Source of the DNA: Planctomycetota bacterium
GTDB taxonomy: Bacteria; Planctomycetota; Phycisphaerae; UBA1845
Length of the DNA: 64,000 nucleotides
Assembly: GCA_016200265.1 (NCBI GenBank)
Contig: JACQFE010000019.1
Span: 44,927-108,926 of the forward strand
Reading direction: 5' to 3'
Positions 16,539 to 24,372 of the stretch are shown in pieces; the stretch's first letter is position 1, and every line of letters starts with the position of its first letter. Made by a program: the position numbers and the translations under genes. The notes beneath the pieces were generated by a model. That model saw only the letters and a program-made list of their open reading frames with translations, was not told where the DNA came from and did not search any database.

Positions 16539-18044
16539 CTACGGATAAAACTTCCCCATCATCCTCGGATACGGAATTGTCTCGCGGATGTGTTTCACGC
16601 CGCAGATCCACGCCACGGTGCGCTCCACGCCCAGGCCGAACCCGCCGTGCGGGACGCTGCCGAAGCGGCGCAGGTCGAGATACCATTCATAGTCCGCCTG
16701 TGGTAGATGCTCGTGCTCAATTCGCGCCAGCAACCGATCGTAATCTTCCTCGCGAGCCGAGCCGCCGATGATCTCGCCGACGCCCTGAGGCGCGAGCAGA
16801 TCGAAATTCTCCACGACGCGCGCGTCGTCGCGGCATTCGCGCATGTAAAATGCCTTTACGCCCTTGGGATAATGCGTGCAGAAAACGGGTCGATCGTGCA
16901 GCCGCGAGATAATCGTCTCATCCGATCCCCCCAGATCGCCGCCCCATTCGAAATTCTTCGCCAGCTCGATGTGATGCGGAATGTTGCCCATCTGCTCCTG
17001 AAGCTCGACCCTATCTTCGCGAAGCTCGATCACCTCGCCGGCGGCCTTGTCCTTCTTCCACTGCGCCGCATCACTCTTGACCAATGTATCAAGCTCATCG
17101 ATCTTCGCCCCCAGTTCGGAAATTCGCGCCTGCTTCGCGACCAGATCGTTCTCCAGGAGTTCGCGAGCCTTTGAACTGTGCAACAGTTCGACGCATTGGT
17201 CATATCTCAGTCGGTAGAACGGTTTCTTGATCGCTTCAAGTTCGGAAAGATCGCGTCCCAGCGCCGTCAATTCGTCGCTATGATCGCGAAGCACACGCTC
17301 GACCAGTGAGCACACAAAGTCCTCGGCCACTGCGATCACATCATCGAGTGAAGCGAACGCGATCTCCGGCTCGACCATCCAGAATTCGGTCAAGTGACGC
17401 CGCGTCTTGCTCTTCTCGGCGCGAAACGTCGGTCCGAAGCAATAGACCTTGCGATGGGCCATGCACGCGGCTTCAAGATAAAGCTGCCCTGTCTGCGCGA
17501 GATACACCGGATCGCCGAAGTAATCGACTTTGAAAAGCGTCTGCGCGCCTTCCCCCGCGGCCGGGGCGAATATCGGCGTATCAATCAAAACGTAGCCGTT
17601 GTCATTGAAAAATCGCCGAATCTGATCGACGACCGTGGCTCGAATGCGAAGCACGTTCCACGGCCGCTGCGAGCGAAACCACAGGTGCCGGTGCCGCATC
17701 AGAAAGTCAATGCCGTGCGATTTGGGAGTGATCGGATAATCTCGCGCTGCGTGAATCACGTTGGCGTGAGTGACTCGGACTTCAAACCCGCCCGTAGCGC
17801 GTTCGTCGGCATGAACCGTCCCTGTGACCTCCAGAGAAGATTCCTGCGACAGCCGCTTGATGTCGTCATAGAAAGAAGCCGTCTGCTCGTTCTTCTCGAC
17901 AACAAGCTGACAGAAACCCGTGCCGTCGCGGAGGACAATAAAGCATATTTTGCCACCCGGCCTGCTATGATGAATCCAGCCGGACAGTGTGACTTCCCGC
18001 CCTACGTGGTTTTTCAATTCGCTGATGCTTGTCGGTTGCTTCAT
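16539..18044 (-). CDS. asnS: Asparaginyl-tRNA synthetase
   Basis: A 501-residue class IIb aminoacyl-tRNA synthetase that charges tRNA-Asn with asparagine. The N-terminal OB fold (1-110, 'VTLSGWIHHSRPGGKICFIV') binds the anticodon. The catalytic domain has motif 2 'FRAEKSKTRRHLTEFWMVEP' and motif 3 'GFGLGVERTVAWICG', then 'HIRETIPYPRMMGKFYP' at the end, characteristic of AsnRS rather than AspRS. Residues about 270-350 form a coiled-coil-like insertion found in a subset of AsnRS. No strong ribosome binding site precedes the ATG. It is divergent from the flagellar cluster across about 235 bases. Confidence 0.95.
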   Translation of the reverse strand: MKQPTSISELKNHVGREVTLSGWIHHSRPGGKICFIVLRDGTGFCQLVVEKNEQTASFYDDIKRLSQESSLEVTGTVHADERATGGFEVRVTHANVIHAARDYPITPKSHGIDFLMRHRHLWFRSQRPWNVLRIRATVVDQIRRFFNDNGYVLIDTPIFAPAAGEGAQTLFKVDYFGDPVYLAQTGQLYLEAACMAHRKVYCFGPTFRAEKSKTRRHLTEFWMVEPEIAFASLDDVIAVAEDFVCSLVERVLRDHSDELTALGRDLSELEAIKKPFYRLRYDQCVELLHSSKARELLENDLVAKQARISELGAKIDELDTLVKSDAAQWKKDKAAGEVIELREDRVELQEQMGNIPHHIELAKNFEWGGDLGGSDETIISRLHDRPVFCTHYPKGVKAFYMRECRDDARVVENFDLLAPQGVGEIIGGSAREEDYDRLLARIEHEHLPQADYEWYLDLRRFGSVPHGGFGLGVERTVAWICGVKHIRETIPYPRMMGKFYP

Positions 18045-18208
18045 GCACCGAGTCTAAGGGGATTTTATCGCCACGCAATCGAGCGCGCGATCGTGTCTGT
18101 GTACATTCAATGCCGGTAAATCTTGCCGACTCTCGCGCCGAGCATGCGCGATCTGTTCCCGAATCCAATTGGCTTGATTTGTCCTCACAAGACGATTCGA
18201 TAAATCGT

Positions 18209-18240
18209 AAACTATTGCCAAATAATAGTTTGCATATGCA
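18209..18240. promoter_or_regulatory. Palindromes between asnS and the flagellar cluster
   Basis: AAACTATT (18209-18216) and AATAGTTT (18224-18231) are perfect inverted repeats around a seven-base spacer. TGCATATGCA (18231-18240) is a perfect ten-base palindrome directly after. They lie in the AT-rich divergent region 39 bases before the first flagellar-cluster gene, where an operator would be expected. No regulator is identified. Confidence 0.45.
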
Positions 18241-18278
18241 CCGTTGTGATTTCTGATTTGGTCAGAAGGGATTCTGGC

Positions 18279-18596
18279 ATGCCGAATGTCATGGAAGCGG
18301 CGAACGCGAATTGGAATCGCGCTGCGGCGAGATCGCCGCAATCGTCGAGTGTCAAGCGGATGGCATCGGAAGCGGACGCAATGCGAAATCGAATCGAGCT
18401 GCTGGGCATGAGCGCGGAGGCGATCGGCCGGTTGGTGCGGGTCACCACTCTGCAGGCGGTCGCGAAGGACTTTGCGGAGCAAGCGATTCGCAAGCGCGTT
18501 GGGAAATTGAGAAGGACGAGCGGCCATTGCGATCCCACACCCGAATTTAAAATCATCGAGGACGGGAAAGCCACGTGGGCGAAGGACGTGTTGTAA
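18279..18596 (+). CDS. Uncharacterised protein heading the flagellar cluster
   Basis: A 105-residue basic, soluble protein that I do not recognise. The ATG at 18279 was chosen because AGAAGGG lies eight bases before it; a GTG eleven codons upstream is in frame but less likely. The visible pattern is helical, with 'MRNRIELLGMSAEAIGRLVR' and 'LQAVAKDFAEQAIRKRVGKL'. The stop is four bases before the flgF ATG, so the two are probably co-translated. Position suggests a flagellar role, perhaps a regulator or assembly factor. There is no membrane segment or signal peptide. Confidence 0.65.
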   Translation: MPNVMEAANANWNRAAARSPQSSSVKRMASEADAMRNRIELLGMSAEAIGRLVRVTTLQAVAKDFAEQAIRKRVGKLRRTSGHCDPTPEFKIIEDGKATWAKDVL

Positions 18597-18600
18597 GACC

Positions 18601-19368
18601 ATGAGCAGTTACGGGCTATGGCTGTCGGCGGCGGGGATGATGGTGAATGATCACCAGCAGACGCTCCTCACCAACAACATGGCCAACATGCAGACGCCCG
18701 GCTTCAAGCACGATCTCGCGGTCGTGACCCAGCGTCGCGTCGAATCCCAGGTCGCGCCCGGTGGAATGATGGCGGCGAGCCCGGTGATGGACTCAATGAC
18801 CGGCGGCGTCAATGTCCGTCCGGCATTTTGGAGTCACCAGCAGGGGCCCATCGAAACGACCGGACGGCCGCTCGATGTCGCCATCGACGGCGATGGATTT
18901 TTCGCGGTGCATGATGGAAAGGACACACGCTTCACTCGAAACGGCGCCTTGACCGTCAATTCCGGCGGCGAGCTGGCGCTCTCCACGGAATCCGGCCGGT
19001 GGAAGATCGTGGACGGAAATTCAGGCGGGCCGATCGTGATTGATCCGGCCAATCCCATCATCGAAGTGTCATCCGATGGCACCGTTCGCCAGGGCGACAC
19101 GGTCGCGGGCAAGATCGACCTGCGGGCGCCGGCCGAACCGCGATTGCTCAAAAAATTCGGCGAAAACCTGTTTGAGCCCGACGGGACGGAAATGAAGCCG
19201 ATCAACGGCAAGTTGCGGTCCGGAGCGCTCGAAGGTTCGAGCTTCGATGTCACCAACGGCCTGGCGTACATGATTCAGGCGTCGCGGGCGTATCAGATCA
19301 ATGCTTCGATGCTGCAAATGCAGGATGACGTGACGGGGCGGGTCATGGAACTGGGAAAAGCGGCGTGA
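18601..19368 (+). CDS. flgF: Flagellar proximal rod protein FlgF
   Basis: A 255-residue axial protein of the FlgE/F/G family. It builds the proximal rod of the flagellar basal body and is exported by the flagellar type III system. The N-terminal rod helix reads 'MSSYGLWLSAAGMMVNDHQQ' with 'NNMANMQTPGFK' (the conserved NNxANxxTxGFK signature), and the C-terminus has the matching 'QASRAYQINASMLQMQDD' helix. The central 'GRPLDVAIDGDGFFAV' is the family's beta domain. FlgF rather than FlgG is chosen from gene order and its weaker match to the FlgG consensus. The upstream small gene is four bases away. Confidence 0.88.
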   Translation: MSSYGLWLSAAGMMVNDHQQTLLTNNMANMQTPGFKHDLAVVTQRRVESQVAPGGMMAASPVMDSMTGGVNVRPAFWSHQQGPIETTGRPLDVAIDGDGFFAVHDGKDTRFTRNGALTVNSGGELALSTESGRWKIVDGNSGGPIVIDPANPIIEVSSDGTVRQGDTVAGKIDLRAPAEPRLLKKFGENLFEPDGTEMKPINGKLRSGALEGSSFDVTNGLAYMIQASRAYQINASMLQMQDDVTGRVMELGKAA

Positions 19369-19446
19369 AAGTTTTCAGGATTCAGTGATCAGGAGTGAAG
19401 AAACGGCGATCGGCAACGAACCTTGAAGATCGACGGAATCGATTAA

Positions 19447-20253
19447 ATGGGAATTACCGCACTACATGCTGCGTCGTCCGCGATGCGGGCGTTCGATGAA
19501 AAGTTGAACGTCGTCGCGAACAACCTCGCCAACATCAACACGACGGGGTTCAAGCGCTCGCGCGTGAATTTCGAGGACTTGTTGTATCAAGTGCATCGCG
19601 AGCCGGGCATTCCCAACGCAGACAATCAGCCGATTCCGCACGGCGTCGTCGTCGGAACCGGCGTGAAGGTCTCGGGAACACAATTGAATTTCGAGCCGGG
19701 AACCGTGGACCCGACGAACAAGCCGCTCGACTGGGAAATTGAAGGCCCGGGATTCTTCCAGGTGTCGACGATTCAGGACGGAACTCGGGTCACGGCCTTC
19801 ACGCGAGCCGGCAATTTTGCTGAGAATGCCCAGGGAAACATCGTGCTGGGCAATTCCGATGGTTCCGTGCTTGAGCCGCCCATCACCATTCCAACCGATG
19901 CCCTCGACGTAAGCGTCGCTCGCAACGGCGAAGTGCGCGTGCGGCAGCAAGGGTCGAGCACGCTGTCGACCGTCGGTCAGGTTCAGCTCGCACGGTTCGT
20001 GAATCCCGAAGGTCTCAAGCAGATCGGCCGGAATTTATACGTCGAGACCGATGCCTCCGGCACGCCGGTCACGGGCAATCCCCAATCCGATGGATTGGGC
20101 GCGATCAGTCAGGGCAATCTGGAAATCAGCAACGTCGATCCCGTGCGTGAGTTGATCGATCTGATCACCACGCAACGCGCGTTCGAATTGAACAGTCAGT
20201 CGATCCAGGCCGCGGACCAGTCGTTGCAAGTGATTTCGAATCTAAGACGGTAG
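19447..20253 (+). CDS. flgG: Flagellar distal rod protein FlgG
   Basis: A 268-residue axial protein forming the distal rod. It has the N-terminal helix with 'NVVANNLANINTTGFKRSR', the beta domain 'WEIEGPGFFQV', and the C-terminal 'ELIDLITTQRAFELNSQSIQ' helix, all of which match the FlgG consensus closely. Length is as in other bacteria (about 260). It sits 78 bases after flgF and before flgA, the usual flgFGAHI order. The short gap has a phrase-like 'CAGGATTCAGTGATCAGGAG' stretch but no clear promoter. Confidence 0.95.
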   Translation: MGITALHAASSAMRAFDEKLNVVANNLANINTTGFKRSRVNFEDLLYQVHREPGIPNADNQPIPHGVVVGTGVKVSGTQLNFEPGTVDPTNKPLDWEIEGPGFFQVSTIQDGTRVTAFTRAGNFAENAQGNIVLGNSDGSVLEPPITIPTDALDVSVARNGEVRVRQQGSSTLSTVGQVQLARFVNPEGLKQIGRNLYVETDASGTPVTGNPQSDGLGAISQGNLEISNVDPVRELIDLITTQRAFELNSQSIQAADQSLQVISNLRR

Positions 20254-20348
20254 GAGAACGTGACAGCGGTGGCTGACAAATGATTTTCGATACGGAGGAT
20301 TTCCGAAGTCTGAATTGATGGGCGGGGTTTGGAGCAGGACGCAAAACG

Positions 20349-21545
20349 ATGCGCAAGGATTGCGATAATCATCAGAGTAGTTTCGCGGCACGAGTTGCCT
20401 GCCTTGTCTGGCTGGCCAACACGTTTTTCGCTGCGCAATTCTCGTTTGCGGAACCGCGGGAAGCCAAACGAACAATTCGGCTCTGGCCGACGGCCGTCGT
20501 CGCGAGTGATCCAATTCGTCTGGGCGAACTGTGCGAATTAAGCGGCTTCAACGCCGCCGACGAACGCACACTGTCACAGATTTCCGTGGCCGAAGCACCT
20601 GTGTCGGGGGGAACGCGAGTGGTCCACCTCGACCTCGTGCGTTCGGTCATGAGTTCCGCCGGAATGAATATGGCCTCCATTGTGATCGCCGGCGCGACCC
20701 AATGCGAAGTGTCTCGACCCTTGAGCGCGTCTTCACCTTCGTCCGACACAGCCGGATTGAATTCACCGGGTGACCAAAGATCTGGGCGCAGCTCGACGGA
20801 CGTTGGAAACTCCGCAACTGTGCTTCGTCATGCGAAGACTCCGCCGGGCGCGACGGATTTGGCGAAGTTGTCCCTCCGTGATGCAATCAGTCGATTCTTT
20901 GACGCCGAGTTGACCCGTTTTCAGGCGACCGCGGAGGTGACGTTCGATCGCACACCGTCGGGTGTGCTCGACCTGTGCGGGCCGACGTTTGAATTTCATA
21001 TCAAGCGAAAAAGTGCCACGCCGCTGGGGTTGGTGTCGATCGAGGCCGAAGTAAGCACCGGTGGCCGGGTCGTCCAGGTCGTGCCTATGCAAATTCAAGT
21101 AGCCATGATTCGCAAAGTGGCGACCGCACGGCGGGCGATCAACCAGGGCGCGATGATCGCATCCGCCGACGTTGAGCTCAGCACGCTTACCTTTCACCGC
21201 ACCGACGACATCGGCGTTGACGATCTTTCGGAACTCGTCGGCCAACGGGCCAAGCAGATGATGACCGCCGGCGCCGTGATCGAAGCGGACATGGTCGAGA
21301 TCGCACCCGTTGTCACGCGCGGTCAGCTCATCACGCTTGCTTCAGAATCGGGCGGCGTTCGCGTTGTCACCGCGGCAAAGTCCACGCAGGAAGGAAAACG
21401 CGGCGACACCATTAGGGTTCGCTCCGATGACGACAAACACGTCGAATTCGATGCCGTGATCACCGGTCCCGGTGAAGGCCGGTTGATCGGCGAATCCACG
21501 AACAATGCTCAACGCACCGCCGACGCGGCGAGGAGCAAAAAATGA
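20349..21545 (+). CDS. flgA: Flagellar P-ring chaperone FlgA
   Basis: A 398-residue exported chaperone for P-ring assembly in the periplasm. It has a signal peptide (about 12-35), a long and poorly conserved N-terminal part, and a C-terminal SAF domain (about 255-390, 'ATARRAINQGAMIASADVEL', 'LVGQRAKQMMTAGAVIEADM', 'SGGVRVVTAAKSTQEGKRGD'). Most FlgA proteins are about 220 residues, so the extra length here lies before the SAF domain, including a Ser/Gly/Asp-rich linker near 115-150. Its last four bases overlap the flgH start (ATGA), showing translational coupling. Confidence 0.9.
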   Translation: MRKDCDNHQSSFAARVACLVWLANTFFAAQFSFAEPREAKRTIRLWPTAVVASDPIRLGELCELSGFNAADERTLSQISVAEAPVSGGTRVVHLDLVRSVMSSAGMNMASIVIAGATQCEVSRPLSASSPSSDTAGLNSPGDQRSGRSSTDVGNSATVLRHAKTPPGATDLAKLSLRDAISRFFDAELTRFQATAEVTFDRTPSGVLDLCGPTFEFHIKRKSATPLGLVSIEAEVSTGGRVVQVVPMQIQVAMIRKVATARRAINQGAMIASADVELSTLTFHRTDDIGVDDLSELVGQRAKQMMTAGAVIEADMVEIAPVVTRGQLITLASESGGVRVVTAAKSTQEGKRGDTIRVRSDDDKHVEFDAVITGPGEGRLIGESTNNAQRTADAARSKK

Positions 21546-22255
21546 GGCGAGTTCGCGTCATGCTTCCAATCCTGCTCCTGTGTGCCGAGCTGAATTCCGC
21601 GCGGGCACAAGTCTCCTCCATCGGTGCGATCCGCCGGCAGGAGGAAGCCAACCGTCCGCCGGAAAAGCTCCCCCGCGAAGTGGTCCGCGCTCCAAAGAAC
21701 TTCGTGTACGAACGCTTTGGCTGGACGGCCGCGACGCCCGTGCCGCTCAAGACGTTCAAGCCCGGCGACCTGATCACTGTCATCGTCCGCGAGCAAAAGC
21801 AATGGGCGGCGAATTCCGAACTCCAACAGAAATCAAAATTTGATCTCAAGAGCGAGCTCGATGCATTCATTAAGGCTACCGACGGCGGCATCGGGGCTGC
21901 GACATTCCAGCGGGGGAAACCCACCATTGACTACAAGTTCAATCAGAACAACAAGACGCAGGGCGACTCGCAGCGCGAGGACAAATTCACCACGCGAATG
22001 GAAGCACAAATTATCGACGTGAAACCAAACGGTGTGCTGGTGATCGAGGGCCGGGCGAAGTTCACCCACGACGAGGAATTCAGCGAGATCACCATTATCG
22101 GAAATTGCCGCAAGGAAGACGTCACGGCGGACAACACCGTGCTCAGCACGCAAATCGCGGACAAGGAAGTTCACGTGAAAAACAGCGGAGCAATAAAGAA
22201 CGCCGCGACGCGGGGCTGGGTGTCAAAGGTAATTGACGCGCTGAAACCCTGGTGA
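21542..22255 (+). CDS. flgH: Flagellar L-ring protein FlgH
   Basis: A 237-residue protein forming the outer-membrane L-ring bushing. A signal peptide (1-22) ends near 'NSARAQ'. FlgH is usually a lipoprotein, but here the only nearby cysteine (C15 in 'LLLCAEL') has no proper lipobox small residues, so lipidation is uncertain. The family core is present: 'FKPGDLITVIVREQKQWAAN', 'IVDVKPNGVLVIEG'-like text, 'GNCRKEDVTADNTVLSTQIA' and the closing 'WVSKVIDALKPW'. It overlaps flgA by four bases and precedes flgI. An L-ring implies an outer membrane. Confidence 0.93.
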   Translation: MRRVRVMLPILLLCAELNSARAQVSSIGAIRRQEEANRPPEKLPREVVRAPKNFVYERFGWTAATPVPLKTFKPGDLITVIVREQKQWAANSELQQKSKFDLKSELDAFIKATDGGIGAATFQRGKPTIDYKFNQNNKTQGDSQREDKFTTRMEAQIIDVKPNGVLVIEGRAKFTHDEEFSEITIIGNCRKEDVTADNTVLSTQIADKEVHVKNSGAIKNAATRGWVSKVIDALKPW

Positions 22256-22321
22256 TTCAGGGAGTTGTCAGTTGGTAGGAGTTAGTTGTCAGAGAAGTGC
22301 GATTAGAGAGTTGAACGAAGG

Positions 22322-23461
22322 ATGAGGACCAAGCTGATTCAACTGATTGCGTCGAGCGTGCTGAGCCTGACATGGGCCGCGGCGGCGAATGCACAGGCGC
22401 CCACGGCTCGCGTCGGCGATGTGACTCATCTTCAAGGCCAGGGACGCAATGTGCTGGTGGGCTATGGTCTCGTCACCGGGCTCGACAAGACCGGGGATGG
22501 CGGGAAGTTCATGCCCACGATGCGGGCGGTTGCGGAGATGATGGCCCGTTTCGGCGCTCCCGTCGAAAACGTCAAGGATATTGACCAAAGCAAGAATACG
22601 GCCGTCGTGATGCTCGAGGCCGTCATTCCGGATCACGGGGCACGCGAAGGTGAACTGCTCGATGTTTCGGTCACCGCTCTCGCCGCGAAGAGTCTTGTCG
22701 GTGGACGACTGATCACGACGCCCATGATTTACCACGATCGCTCGGTGGAAGGCCTCTTCGCCTTCGCATCCGGTCGCATCGTCGTGGACCCTACGACGCC
22801 GACGGGCGGCGTGATTCGCCAGGGCGCTCGAATCGAACGCGATGTGTTCATGAATGTCATCGCAACCGGGACGCAGCTTCACGGCACCGGCATCACCACG
22901 CCCTGGATCAACGCCGATGAAACCTACTTGACGCTCGTGATCGACGAAACGCACGCGAGCTGGTCCATGTCCACGGCCATCGCCCAGGCATTGGACAAGG
23001 AGCTGGGCGTCTCAGCGGATGTCGGCAGAGTGGCACTTGCCGTCGATGCGAAAAACGTCGTCGTGCTGCTGCCGAAGCATCAGCGCGGTGATCCGGCCTC
23101 ATGGATTCGCGAGGTGGAACGAACGCCGATTCTGATGGAAGCCGGCGAAGCAAGAGTGACGATCAACCGCCGCGCGGGAACGATCGTCGTGACCGGAGAG
23201 ACGCGCATCTCGCCGGTGATTATCTCGCAACAGGGCATGACCGTGACGGTCGCGAACAACGGTGGTGCGGCCGGACAGAAGGGCGCGCCCCAGACGCAGG
23301 ATTTCGTGGCGCTGGATGTGGAATCGCAGAGACCGGCCAGTGTCACCGACCTGCTTGATGCGTTGAACAAACTCAAAGTGCAGTTCAAGGATCGTGTATC
23401 GATCCTCGAAGAAATCCATCGCGCCGGAAAACTCCACGCGAAACTAATTTATGAGGGCTGA
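22322..23461 (+). CDS. flgI: Flagellar P-ring protein FlgI
   Basis: A 379-residue periplasmic protein forming the P-ring around the rod. It has a signal peptide (1-24) followed by the family opening 'GQGRNVLVGYGLVTGLDKTG'. Further family text is 'NTAVVMLEAVIPDHGAREGE', 'DVSVTALAAKSLVGGRLITT' and the C-terminal 'VTDLLDALNKLKVQFKDRVS'. Length is normal. The 66-base gap after flgH contains a 'GTTGTCAGTTGGTAGG' phrase-like repeat. Confidence 0.95.
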   Translation: MRTKLIQLIASSVLSLTWAAAANAQAPTARVGDVTHLQGQGRNVLVGYGLVTGLDKTGDGGKFMPTMRAVAEMMARFGAPVENVKDIDQSKNTAVVMLEAVIPDHGAREGELLDVSVTALAAKSLVGGRLITTPMIYHDRSVEGLFAFASGRIVVDPTTPTGGVIRQGARIERDVFMNVIATGTQLHGTGITTPWINADETYLTLVIDETHASWSMSTAIAQALDKELGVSADVGRVALAVDAKNVVVLLPKHQRGDPASWIREVERTPILMEAGEARVTINRRAGTIVVTGETRISPVIISQQGMTVTVANNGGAAGQKGAPQTQDFVALDVESQRPASVTDLLDALNKLKVQFKDRVSILEEIHRAGKLHAKLIYEG

Positions 23462-23501
23462 TTTGCGAATTCTGACGGCTGACAACGGATAACTGAAAAC
23501 C

Positions 23502-23849
23502 ATGAACGCCTTAATGACAATGAATGGCACTCACGGAGCGACTGCGACCGCCACCACGCGCGACCTCCACCGCCTCAAGCAGACCGCCGGTCAGGTCGTC
23601 GGAAACGTCTTCTTCGGAACCTTGTTGAAGATGATGCGTGAGAGCCCGTTGAAGGGTAAATACGGTCACGGCGGACGTGGAGAGGAAGTCTTCGCCGGAC
23701 AGCTCGACGGCGTGTTGGCGGAAAAAGCCGGAACGGCCTTGAAGCGAGGACTCGGAGATGTGCTTTACACGCGACTCGCGCACCAACAGGAATTGATCAG
23801 TAAGACGCACGAAGAACGCAGTAAATCGCGATTGCAGGAGAGAGCATGA
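23502..23849 (+). CDS. flgJ: FlgJ-type rod-binding protein (no muramidase domain)
   Basis: A 115-residue protein matching only the N-terminal rod-capping domain of FlgJ: 'GNVFFGTLLKMMRESPLKGK' and 'EEVFAGQLDGVLAEKAG', then 'GLGDVLYTRLAHQ'. The peptidoglycan hydrolase domain of enterobacterial FlgJ is absent, as in many phyla, so another enzyme must open the wall. The stop overlaps the flgN start (ATGA). Confidence 0.85.
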   Translation: MNALMTMNGTHGATATATTRDLHRLKQTAGQVVGNVFFGTLLKMMRESPLKGKYGHGGRGEEVFAGQLDGVLAEKAGTALKRGLGDVLYTRLAHQQELISKTHEERSKSRLQERA

Positions 23850-24367
23850 TGACCGCGACAATCGAAACCAAACGAATCAGCGACCTTTGCCGCTTGTTCG
23901 AGCAACTTCGAGCCCTTTACGAAGAGCTCGGCGGCATCCTGCAATCTCGGCTTGCGGCCATGCGCCGCGCCGACGTTCCCGCGATGGAAGATTGCGCCTG
24001 TCAGGAACAAATCGTCGTGCGTCAATTGCAGGAACGATTGGGTCTGCGATCGCAACTCATGGAGGCGGTCGGCGCCACGATCGGACTTCCCAAGCCCGCA
24101 GCAAAGCAACTTTCGATGACTCAGCTTTTTGCATACTTGAACGAATCTCAAAAGTCCGCGTTGCGTACGGTCGCGGATGCCCTTCGCTCCGCGATGCTGG
24201 CGGTATCAAACTTGAATCGTGTCGCCGCAGCCGCGACTCGCGAAGTCTTGAACCATCTTCGTTTTGTGTTCGCCGCCGTGCGACCGGTCGGTGACGGGCC
24301 GTGCTATTCCTTCGCGGGCGGTCGAATGGCCGTCGGCGGAGCAATTGCCTTCGAGACAATTGGATAA
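23846..24367 (+). CDS. flgN: FlgN-like flagellar export chaperone
   Basis: A 173-residue helical cytosolic protein in the FlgN position, just before flgK and flgL, whose products FlgN escorts to the export gate. The text is consistent with the family: a long N-terminal helix 'LCRLFEQLRALYEELGGILQ', a second with 'CQEQIVVRQLQERLGLRSQL', and Leu/Ala-rich C-terminal helices. FlgN sequences are poorly conserved, so the call depends partly on context. It starts inside the flgJ stop and ends five bases before flgK. Confidence 0.75.
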   Translation: MMTATIETKRISDLCRLFEQLRALYEELGGILQSRLAAMRRADVPAMEDCACQEQIVVRQLQERLGLRSQLMEAVGATIGLPKPAAKQLSMTQLFAYLNESQKSALRTVADALRSAMLAVSNLNRVAAAATREVLNHLRFVFAAVRPVGDGPCYSFAGGRMAVGGAIAFETIG

Positions 24368-24372
24368 CGTCA

